From the NCBI GenBank assembly GCA_025935475.1, contig JAICVE010000083.1, positions 1 through 9,576 of the forward strand: DNA of 9,576 nt, written 5' to 3'. The notes below the pieces were generated by a model. It made no database searches and was not told the DNA's origin. It saw only the letters and a program-made list of their open reading frames with translations. A program made the position numbers and the translations under genes. Below are positions 1-6,058 of the stretch, one piece after another (position 1 is the stretch's first letter; each line of letters begins with the position of its first letter). This stretch comes from Nitrospira sp. (GTDB lineage Bacteria > Nitrospirota > Nitrospiria > Nitrospirales > Nitrospiraceae).

Positions 1-120
1 TCCGCAATGCCTCGATTTGCTTTTGCCAGCAACGACGATAATACCATCTCTCAATTTGTTATCGCCTCTCCCAATGGGCAACTTCGTCACAATGGATACA
101 AAATAGGGTCCGTCCCTTAG
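1..120 (+). CDS. 3' end of a beta-propeller (lactonase/YVTN-like) protein, partial
   Basis: Frame 1 is open from the window edge to a TAG at 118-120 and gives 39 residues. They include FAFASNDDNTISQFVI followed by NGQLRHNGYKIGSVP. This resembles one blade of the 6-phosphogluconolactonase/YVTN propeller repeat (F-A-Y-V-A-N ... N-T-I-S-x-F-x-I ... G-x-L ... G), and such proteins often end part-way through a blade because the N-terminus closes the ring. The start and most of the gene lie outside the window, so substrate and location cannot be given. The TAG could also be a premature stop in a broken copy: one base away the sequence continues GSVPLGSSA, which is also propeller-like. Resemblance is by eye only. 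Confidence 0.5.
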   Translation, partial: SAMPRFAFASNDDNTISQFVIASPNGQLRHNGYKIGSVP

Positions 121-159
121 GATCGAGCGCCAAAGCTAGAGGTGAGGAAGTCTTGCTCC

Positions 160-181
160 AACCGTGACCAAAACCGTGACC
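160..181. repeat. Short tandem direct repeat, 10-bp unit, 12-bp period
   Basis: The decamer AACCGTGACC occurs at 160-169 and again at 172-181, separated by AA. It sits in the gap between the partial gene ending at 120 and the tRNA. No function is evident; two copies are too few to call an iteron or a protein-binding array. Confidence 0.5.
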
Positions 182-227
182 GGACAATTAGGAGAGAGTA
201 CTGAGGCGAGACAAGTCCTTGATTCTG

Positions 228-303
228 TGGTACGCCCGACAGGAGTTGAACCTGTAACCCCCAGATCCGTAGTCTGGTGCTCTATCCATTGAGCTACGGG
301 CGC
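228..303 (-). tRNA. tRNA-Arg (anticodon ACG)
   Basis: The reverse complement folds as a standard cloverleaf. The acceptor stem is GCGCCCG/CGGGCGT with a G-T closing pair, followed by TA at positions 8-9. The D arm is GCTC...GAGC, the anticodon stem CCAGA/TCTGG with loop CTACGGA, and the T arm ACAGG-TTCAACT-CCTGT, with discriminator A. The anticodon ACG is normally deaminated to ICG by TadA and reads the CGN arginine codons CGU, CGC and CGA. The body is 73 nt (231-303) and the CCA tail is encoded (228-230). It lies alone rather than in a tRNA cluster. A promoter is visible about 130 bases upstream (431-460). Confidence 0.97.
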
Positions 304-385
304 GCATTTGAAGATGTGCTGAGATGAGTGTTGAGTGAAGGGCTCAAAGGGCGCTAATGGCTAGGCGGGGAAAACCGCAGCGACC

Positions 386-426
386 TGCTACTGCACTCAG
401 CACTCACACTCAGAACTGCAGTAGCA
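386..426. repeat. Perfect 10-bp inverted repeat in the tRNA leader
   Basis: TGCTACTGCA at 386-395 is the exact reverse complement of TGCAGTAGCA at 417-426, with a 21-base loop rich in ACTCA/CACTCAG units. A second, imperfect pairing exists: 315-339 carries GAGTG/GCTGAG units complementary to the CACTCAG-rich loop at about 391-415. The region could therefore form alternative hairpins. It lies between the predicted tRNA promoter and the tRNA, so it would be in the 5' leader, with its distal arm at the predicted start point. There is no poly-T tract, so I do not call it a terminator. Confidence 0.6.
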
Positions 427-430
427 AGCG

Positions 431-460
431 GTTATACAGGGCAAGAGGTTGACTGGTCAA
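431..460 (-). promoter_or_regulatory. Sigma-70-type promoter for tRNA-Arg
   Basis: On the minus strand, TTGACC (455-460) and TATAAC (431-436) are separated by 18 bases. Each matches 5 of 6 consensus positions. Transcription would start near 424 and run about 120 bases before the mature tRNA 5' end, which is a long leader that RNase P would have to remove. Predicted from sequence only. Confidence 0.6.
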
Positions 461-485
461 GGGTGATCACGTCGAGCAGACTTTG

Positions 486-1475
486 TTAGTAGACCGATTT
501 ACTCACCTCAGATGAGGGCTGGCTCTCGTTTCCCGCACTATCGACCGCCGTGAGTGAGAAGTAATAGGTGCGTCCACCTGTGAGATTTCCGACGGTGTAA
601 CTGGTCGTGTTTCCCACAGACATAGGCGGACCGTACAGGCCCGGTTGGGTTCCCATGTAGACGTTGTATCCGGTAACGTCAGTTTCCGTATTGGCATCCC
701 AAGTGAGCGTCGCCGTACCGGTCGTGGTTGGTATCGTCAACGTGAGCGTGACTGGAATGGCCTGAGGACTATTGGATGATCCGGACGCCGTCACGGTAAT
801 GACGGTGTTATACGATCCGGCGGCTAAACCGGTCGTCGACACACTTGCACTGATGCTATCGGTCTCGGTGGTCGTGGTCCCGCTCGTGATGTTGAGGCCA
901 AGCCATGCGGCTGTTTCGGTCAGCGTCCAGGTCAACGTGCCGCCAGTCGGATTTGACACAGTGATCGGTTTGGCCAGCGGCGATGGACCTCCTGCTACGC
1001 CAGAAAAACTTAAGCTCATGGGATTGAGCAGAATGCTTGGGGTGACAGTCGCAGTCGCAGTGGCTGTGGCACTGCCCGCCGTGACGGTCAAGGTCACCGG
1101 AACTGGTGTGACCTGCACTCGGTCGTTCTTGTCGGTTATGGCGATGCGAACGGTCCCACTATAGGTGCCAGTGGCCATCCCTGTGGCGTTGACTTGAACC
1201 ACAATCTGATCCTGTTCGCGCGATATTGTGCCTGACGGTGGACTGATCGCAATCCATGCCACATCGCCGGACGCAGTCCAGGGACGGGGCACCAGAGATT
1301 TCTTGCTAAACGTCACGCTTTGAGAGGGTGGTGTGGGACTCGTCATTGATGCAGCATAGGAAAGCGTCGCCGGTGCGACTGGGAATGCGAGTCCTTCCGA
1401 TGCCATTGCAGACGCGGCGAGGAACAATGCGGTCCGGAGAGTGGTGACAAGCGCCGCAGTGTGAATGTAGCTCAT
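486..1475 (-). CDS. Exported protein with two BACON-like domains and a C-terminal fibronectin type III domain
   Basis: 329 residues. A hydrophobic stretch at about 8-30 (ending SEGLA-FP) looks like a Sec signal peptide. Residues about 35-132 and 148-248 are two related beta-sandwich repeats of the BACON type. Each has an N-terminal L-S(Y/F) strand, a W followed by I/L-x-I-(S)-x-x-SG (W74...SPPSGT; W191...ITSGT), a G-x-Y/S-x-x-x-V strand and a closing PVTLT-V/I strand. They are joined by an alternating Thr/Ala tract (about 133-145). Residues about 252-329 are an FN3 domain with the pattern WD-x-N...D-x-GYNVY-G...YYFSLTAVD-GNES. No catalytic residues, membrane anchor or lipobox are seen, so binding or adhesion outside the cytoplasm is the reasonable inference. 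The ATG is preceded by a perfect AGGAGG (1481-1486) five bases upstream, which fixes the start. A sigma-54-like promoter lies just upstream. Confidence 0.88.
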   Translation of the reverse strand: MSYIHTAALVTTLRTALFLAASAMASEGLAFPVAPATLSYAASMTSPTPPSQSVTFSKKSLVPRPWTASGDVAWIAISPPSGTISREQDQIVVQVNATGMATGTYSGTVRIAITDKNDRVQVTPVPVTLTVTAGSATATATATVTPSILLNPMSLSFSGVAGGPSPLAKPITVSNPTGGTLTWTLTETAAWLGLNITSGTTTTETDSISASVSTTGLAAGSYNTVITVTASGSSNSPQAIPVTLTLTIPTTTGTATLTWDANTETDVTGYNVYMGTQPGLYGPPMSVGNTTSYTVGNLTGGRTYYFSLTAVDSAGNESQPSSEVSKSVY

Positions 1476-1504
1476 TGCCGCCTCCTGGTGGTCGTGTGGA
1501 ACGT

Positions 1505-1520
1505 AGCAACGTACATGCCA
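1505..1520 (-). promoter_or_regulatory. Sigma-54 (RpoN) -24/-12 promoter for the BACON/FN3 gene
   Basis: The minus strand reads TGGCATGTACGTTGCT. Against the sigma-54 consensus TGGCACGRNNNTTGCW it has the invariant GG (1518-1519) and GC (1506-1507) at exact spacing and only two mismatches (C to T, R to T). Transcription would start near 1494, about 19 bases before the ATG and just before the AGGAGG, which is sensible leader geometry. Sigma-54 promoters need an enhancer-binding activator. A small inverted repeat, GTAG-GAA-CTAC, lies about 90 bases upstream (1606-1616) but is too short to call its site. Confidence 0.6.
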
Positions 1521-1740
1521 CCATGCTGGACGGATACCTTGTCTCTAGCCCCGTCCGAATTCCTTTAAAAATTGCAAGAAGATCGACTGAACCTGGAAAT
1601 TCGCTGTAGGAACTACCAAGCGTTGGTGTGCAGCATTGAGCATTCTTCAGAGCCTTCTGCCGAAAAAGAACACAAAAGAATGTTCAGATTCTCCAAACTC
1701 CAGTAGGATAGGCCTAACCTTTTCAGGAGCGCAGTCTGAC

Positions 1741-2007
1741 ATGCCAAACCTCCATATTGTTTCAGATGACGCCGCGCCTGCCGCCAGTCCAGGACCGACC
1801 GTGTTTCCGGTCAAACTGGTCTTGCAATGGTGTATCGCCATTCTTGCAGCCTTCGTGCTGGGGAGCTGGCTTGTCTGGTGGGCCGCCCTGGTGCAGCGCG
1901 CCTTTGCACTCGAGGACATCCGGTCGGCCTGTCAGCGGGTCATGCCTGAAGCCGTGGACCGCTGCATAGACACGGTCACCATCCAACGAGGAGGCGCTCG
2001 ACGATGA
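1741..2007 (+). CDS. Small single-helix membrane protein, unknown function
   Basis: 88 residues from the ATG at 1741, preceded by AGGAG (1725-1729) eleven bases upstream. The frame stays open to a TTG at 1636, but the extra 35 residues have no good ribosome site and look non-coding, so I chose the ATG. Residues 1-22 are polar and Ala/Pro-rich. Residues about 25-50 form one hydrophobic helix with several tryptophans (W30, W43, W46, W47). The tail, about 52-88, contains two cysteines ten residues apart (C64, C75) and a basic end. The orientation is ambiguous from charge. The stop overlaps the start of the next gene (ATGA at 2004-2007), so it is co-translated with the omptin-like barrel and may help that protein or share its regulation. 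I do not recognise the family. Confidence 0.7.
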   Translation: MPNLHIVSDDAAPAASPGPTVFPVKLVLQWCIAILAAFVLGSWLVWWAALVQRAFALEDIRSACQRVMPEAVDRCIDTVTIQRGGARR

Positions 2008-3008
2008 AACTGCGATTCGCCATCGCAGCACTGCTCATGTTGGCAGGCGTCGAAAGCCAGGCGGTGTTCGCCCAGGATACGGAAGAGCGGCGGCCGAGAT
2101 TCGAGCTGGGTCTCGGGGCCTGGATCAGTACCGGAGAAACCAAGTGGGCGCATAACGCATCTTCGATCCCAGGACTTGGGGATCCGACCTCGAAGCTGAC
2201 CTATCAGGACGTCGGCACCAACGTCTTCGAAGTCACCGCTAAACTCTGGATCACTCCCAAGTGGTTCGGCCGGCTCACCGGCGGATATGCCGGAATCGGC
2301 GGAGGACGGCTGACCGACGACGATTACCTGGCGGTCGACGGCGGAGCGCCGTCATCGCAAACGATCAGCGATATCAAGGGCGACAGCATGTGGTATCTCA
2401 ATGCGGACGTCGGCAAGCGGATTGTGGAGTTTCCTCATGCTCGAGGCTACTTGGACGTCTTCGGTGGCTACCAGTACTGGTACCAGCGTTATACCGCCAA
2501 TGGGCTAGGGCAGGTGTCTTGCTCGACGGCCGGGCAAACCGTCGATCTGGATCCCGGCATACCCGGCACTCAGCCTTTGTGCAATCCGAACAGCTCAGTC
2601 AGCAGCACCATTCCCGTCATCACCAATACGACGCAGTGGCATTCGATCCGGGTCGGAGGAACGATCGAATACCGGTTCACGCGCCGGCTGAGCCTCCAAA
2701 GCACCGTGGCATTGATTCCAGTCAGCATTGTCGACAACACGGATATCCATCATCTGCGCCCCGACTTGGCTCAAAACCCAAGCCTCTCCATGTTGGGGTA
2801 TGGCATCGGTGCCGATGCGGACATCGGCGCGCGCTTCATGATCATCAAAAATTTCTTCGCGAGCGTCGGCTATCGTATCTGGTGGAATCGGATGCTTGAT
2901 GGCAACGTGACCTTTCACAGCGCGAACGGCACCACGGATGAATTTCCGCTCACTGAGCTTCAGACGTTCCGCCAGGGCCTCACGTTTGGCTTGAACTATT
3001 CCTTTTAA
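2004..3008 (+). CDS. Outer-membrane beta-barrel, omptin-like protease (peptidase family A26 candidate)
   Basis: 334 residues. The signal peptide is about 1-23 (ending AVFA-Q), and the chain ends in alternating strands with terminal NYSF, the C-terminal aromatic signature of outer-membrane barrels. Aligned by eye with E. coli OmpT, the order of features matches. GETK near 44-47 corresponds to OmpT GKTK. LTDDDY (103-108) corresponds to MVDQDW, giving D105 and D107 for the catalytic D83/D85. VDNTDIHH (243-250) corresponds to SSDNDEHY, giving D247 and H249 for the catalytic D210/H212. GYQYWYQRYTANG (155-167) corresponds to GYQESRYSFTARG. Precursor length is close to OmpT (317). Omptins cleave peptides at the cell surface and need LPS. 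Cysteines C173 and C193 lie in a long extracellular loop and could pair. GAGGAGG (1988-1994) is nine bases before the ATG. It may instead be a non-proteolytic barrel of the same fold, but both catalytic pairs are kept. Confidence 0.82.
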   Translation: MKLRFAIAALLMLAGVESQAVFAQDTEERRPRFELGLGAWISTGETKWAHNASSIPGLGDPTSKLTYQDVGTNVFEVTAKLWITPKWFGRLTGGYAGIGGGRLTDDDYLAVDGGAPSSQTISDIKGDSMWYLNADVGKRIVEFPHARGYLDVFGGYQYWYQRYTANGLGQVSCSTAGQTVDLDPGIPGTQPLCNPNSSVSSTIPVITNTTQWHSIRVGGTIEYRFTRRLSLQSTVALIPVSIVDNTDIHHLRPDLAQNPSLSMLGYGIGADADIGARFMIIKNFFASVGYRIWWNRMLDGNVTFHSANGTTDEFPLTELQTFRQGLTFGLNYSF

Positions 3009-3036
3009 CCGGCTATCGCGACGCTCAGAGGAACAT

Positions 3037-3075
3037 GCCACACAACGCACGCCTTCGCCGCTTCGTTGCTGTGGC
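3037..3075. terminator. Possible hairpin between convergent genes
   Basis: GCCACACAACG (3037-3047) pairs with CGTTGCTGTGGC (3064-3075) as six plus four base pairs around a small internal bulge, with a 16-base loop. It lies in the 116-base gap between the convergent omptin-like and helicase genes, where a two-way terminator would be expected. There is no clean T-run on either side, so intrinsic termination is uncertain. Confidence 0.3.
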
Positions 3076-3124
3076 CCTTGCTCCTCGTCTTTCGGCACAG
3101 CCTATGAATGAATGATGGGACGTG

Positions 3125-4183
3125 TTAACGACGGCGGCCGGAAGGCATGGTTTCGTCTTCGTAGCGGGCGAACAGGCGTCTGGCTTCCGGATGCAAGTAG
3201 TTTGGGTGGCCGTGAGGAATGCCGACTGTCCGGAAAAGCGGTGTCAGCTTGCCGTCTGGATGAAGGTAGCCGGCCCGTAAAGGTACCGTCCGCTTGCTGT
3301 GCTTGATTAAGTAACAGGGGGTAATACGGATGGATGTCAGCCAGTCGGCGATATCGTGCGGATTACCGATGGAGGCGGAGAGGAGCAAGAGTCTTGCTTG
3401 AGACGGGCAGAAGATAATGGTTTCTTCCCAGACGACTCCACGCTCCGGATCCGCGAGGTACTGGGATTCGTCCAGGATCACGAGCCCTAAGGTGTCGAGC
3501 CGCAAATCGATTTCTCCACCGGCCGCGTCATAGAGCAGATTGCGCAGGATTTCGGTGGTCATGATCAAGAGCGGCGCCTGGGCGTTGTCGCGCCGGTCCC
3601 CCGTCAGAATCCCGACCCGTTCTGCGCCGAAGATGCGACAAAATTCGGTATATTTCGTGTTCGACAGCGCCTTGAGCGGCGACGTGTAGATCACCGTGCG
3701 GTTTTCCTCCATGGCGCGCCGTGCCGCCTCCACAGCGACATAGGTTTTTCCGCTTCCCGTCGGCACGCTCACGATCACATCGCCCTGTTGCAGCTTTGCC
3801 AGCGCTTCTTCCTGCCAAGGGTCGGGAACGAACGGTTGGGGTGGAGGCACGCCGATCCCCTCGAGCCAGGCACCCAGTGCAACGGGAGATTCATGATGTT
3901 CCGGTTCGTGATGAGCAGGATGTGGGCGACCGTGCGCCGCTGCTCTCGGCCGCTCGACGGCGGGCCGTGCGGCAGGTCCGACTGGATGGGACTGTCGGTC
4001 GGCGATCAACGCCAGTAAATCCGATTCGAAACCTTGGCGATTTTCCGCCGAGTGTCGCAGCAACAGTTCGATTAGCCGGCGCTTCCCTGCACGAAAATGC
4101 CGATGCACCCGGCCGCGTGCGAGACGATGCAGAAGTTCAACCGGTTGTTCGACGAGAAGCCGTTCGAGTTCTTCAGTGGTCAC
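3125..4183 (-). CDS. Ski2/HelY-like DExH helicase, N-terminal (RecA1) half
   Basis: 352 residues from a GTG. Residues 1-60 are a charged helical region, 65-100 a low-complexity His/Pro/Ala-rich linker, and about 105-310 the RecA1 core. The core has a Q-like PDPWQ (120-124), Walker A PTGSGKT (141-147), motif Ia TSPLKALSN (168-175 region), a TGD then TTEILRN segment (194-215), motif II DESQ (238-241, where Ski2 proteins usually have DEVH) in the family context YLxDPERGVVWEE, and motif III SASIGN (269-274). The protein ends near 352 with no RecA2 domain, so alone it could bind ATP but not complete a helicase. The missing half is encoded immediately upstream (4202-6058). The stop of that gene and this GTG are in the same frame with six codons between. 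There is no strong ribosome site, so translation probably depends on coupling, reinitiation or readthrough. Confidence 0.9.
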   Translation of the reverse strand: MTTEELERLLVEQPVELLHRLARGRVHRHFRAGKRRLIELLLRHSAENRQGFESDLLALIADRQSHPVGPAARPAVERPRAAAHGRPHPAHHEPEHHESPVALGAWLEGIGVPPPQPFVPDPWQEEALAKLQQGDVIVSVPTGSGKTYVAVEAARRAMEENRTVIYTSPLKALSNTKYTEFCRIFGAERVGILTGDRRDNAQAPLLIMTTEILRNLLYDAAGGEIDLRLDTLGLVILDESQYLADPERGVVWEETIIFCPSQARLLLLSASIGNPHDIADWLTSIRITPCYLIKHSKRTVPLRAGYLHPDGKLTPLFRTVGIPHGHPNYLHPEARRLFARYEDETMPSGRRR

Positions 4184-4201
4184 GAGTGCGCTCGATCTGT
4201 G

Positions 4202-6058
4202 TCATGGAAGTTCTTCCAACACGCCTCGACGAAGTGTCGCAATTGCTTGTGAGGCGCTTTCCGCCAGCGACGGGTGCGTATGCCTCAACCCATGCAGCTG
4301 CGAGAGAAATTCTAGCGTCCGCGCGAGTAACCGATAAATGTCGCCTTCCGCCATGGTGGTTTTCTTGCACAGTCCGATCCACGTGAGCGTCGGATCGCCA
4401 ATCCACTGTTCGGTGATCGCGGCGATGTCGGCCCGGAGAAGCGGAGGATCTTCGAATGGCGAGAGCGATTCAGCCAATTTTCGCACCTGCGCCAGAAGAG
4501 AGCCGAGGCCCGGGCTGATGCGCGGGAATGCGCCCGGGCGGTCATCGTCGTGTGCAATACTCGACATCACAGCAGCCAATAATGCCGGCGAGGCACCCGA
4601 GAAGGCCTCCGCACGGACGAGCTCGGTGATCAAGAGCGAATGGTCGATGCGGATGAGCCTGGCCCATTCACCGGTTTCCGTCAGTTGCACGGTAGGCGAG
4701 AGGTAGCCGAAGCGCTGCAGGGCATCGATTTTTTCCTGAAAGCGGTGCCACAGACTGGTTCGTAGCGCCTGAATCGCTTTCGTATGACGCTGCTGTTCCT
4801 GGCGGAGCTTTGAAGCATGGGCGTGATCTTTCTGGCATGCGGACCGCGATGGGCAGGTCGGGCAGGAAAAATCACCTAACGTCTGCACGATGGCGTCGGG
4901 AATCAACTCCTCTTTGGGGACCAGAATCGGCAGGACGGGCAGGCGAGGGGGCAACTCTTCCAATTCGCGAAGCAGCTGTTCGATGCTGTCCGGCGTGCAC
5001 CAGGGATAGACCGGCGCTTCCACGCAGTCCAGCACATGGTCGAACACCTCGGTGACGATTGCCGCCGGACATTCCGTGATCGCGCCTCCCGGCCGCAGCA
5101 ACGTCACCATTGGACTTTTCTGTCCCTTGCTCCGGTATTGCCTCAACACGACACCGCGGCTTTTTGAGAGGCCTGCCACGCGTCCGGTTGTCAGGAAATG
5201 AAACCGCGCCGCCACTTCGGGTGGCTCATGTCTTCTCATAGGAGTGCGGTGCGTCCGCTGGCGGCGGACATGATCGAACAACTGCCACTGGGAAATCCAG
5301 TCCGTACACACGCGGGGGCCATAGGGTTCGAGTTGCCGGTGTATCTCGTCGAGTTTTCGTTCGAGCACCTCGGCACGCTGATTCAGTTGGAATTGGGCAA
5401 AACTCTTCGCGAGGATGGCCTGCATCTGGTCGAGCGGGTGGGCCTTGAGCAGATTCAGCACCATCGGATAGCTGATCACGAACTGGCTGTTGATCGCTTC
5501 TGGCTGTCCCGTCAGGCCCTTGGTGATGACGCCGAGATCAATGTACGGCGAAGGCGTCACGATTGCAAAGCCCACGAGATCTTTCCCGCGACGCCCCGCG
5601 CGGCCGGCGACCTGCTGGACTTCGCCGATCGTGAGGTCCGTAAAATCGCGCGCCTTGCGGATGCTGGATTGGGTAATCACCACGGTCCGCGCGGGAAAAT
5701 CGACGCCCGCCGCCAAGGTGGTCGTCGCAAACACCGCGTCGAGACAGCCATGTCGCATCAATTCCTCGACGGCAATTTTCCAGGAAGGCAGATGGCCGGC
5801 ATGATGCGCTGCGACCCCGATGCGCTGGACCGTCGGAATCAGCGGATGCTCGGCGATGCTCGGATATTGGTCGATGACCTGCCTGAGGACGGTGCCGATT
5901 GCCTCCTGGCGGACCGGAGGCAGGAAAGAGCGCGTATGATCGAAAGACTCCATCGCTTCATCGCAGGCGCGTCTCGACGTCAGGAACACGATGGCAGGGG
6001 TGAGGTGTTTCTGCCGGAGGGCTTCTATCAGGTCAACCGGATGTATCGAGGGAGGCAT
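4202..6058 (-). CDS. Ski2/HelY-like DExH helicase, C-terminal (RecA2 + DSHCT) half
   Basis: 618 residues. The protein starts right at a RecA2 boundary. Motif IV is AIVFLTSRRACDEA (22-35), followed by AAHHAGHLP (83-91), motif V FATTTLAAGVDFPAR (110-124) and motif VI QQVAGRAGRRGKD (148-160). Residues about 190-245 resemble the Ski2 winged-helix/ratchet start. A cluster C399-x2-C402-x5-C408 followed by H412 and H414 recalls the C-x-x-CP...HA element of bacterial HelY. Residues about 460-616 fit the DSHCT domain (TETGEWARLI...ELVRAEAF...ALLAAVMSS..., then EGDIYRLLARTLEFLSQL and a final RRGV). No Walker A is present, so it needs the RecA1 half encoded just downstream. The ATG at 6058 overlaps the end of glgC by 26 bases. 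The family remodels RNA, for example in rRNA processing or decay. Confidence 0.9.
   Translation of the reverse strand: MPPSIHPVDLIEALRQKHLTPAIVFLTSRRACDEAMESFDHTRSFLPPVRQEAIGTVLRQVIDQYPSIAEHPLIPTVQRIGVAAHHAGHLPSWKIAVEELMRHGCLDAVFATTTLAAGVDFPARTVVITQSSIRKARDFTDLTIGEVQQVAGRAGRRGKDLVGFAIVTPSPYIDLGVITKGLTGQPEAINSQFVISYPMVLNLLKAHPLDQMQAILAKSFAQFQLNQRAEVLERKLDEIHRQLEPYGPRVCTDWISQWQLFDHVRRQRTHRTPMRRHEPPEVAARFHFLTTGRVAGLSKSRGVVLRQYRSKGQKSPMVTLLRPGGAITECPAAIVTEVFDHVLDCVEAPVYPWCTPDSIEQLLRELEELPPRLPVLPILVPKEELIPDAIVQTLGDFSCPTCPSRSACQKDHAHASKLRQEQQRHTKAIQALRTSLWHRFQEKIDALQRFGYLSPTVQLTETGEWARLIRIDHSLLITELVRAEAFSGASPALLAAVMSSIAHDDDRPGAFPRISPGLGSLLAQVRKLAESLSPFEDPPLLRADIAAITEQWIGDPTLTWIGLCKKTTMAEGDIYRLLARTLEFLSQLHGLRHTHPSLAESASQAIATLRRGVLEELP

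Noticed and set aside
1..303. Integrated element using tRNA-Arg as attachment site
   Set aside because: No integrase, no repeated tRNA 3' end and no change in composition are visible in the window.
365..378. Small hairpin GCGG-GGAAAA-CCGC as a terminator
   Set aside because: Only four base pairs and no T-run in either direction at the right place.
772..1164. 130-codon + strand frame opposite the BACON/FN3 gene
   Set aside because: Val-rich shadow of the Thr/Ala/Val repeats on the other strand; the minus-strand gene has a signal peptide, ribosome site and domains.
1636..1740. N-terminal extension of the small membrane protein from a TTG
   Set aside because: No well-placed ribosome site, polar sequence without family resemblance, while the ATG at 1741 has AGGAG upstream.
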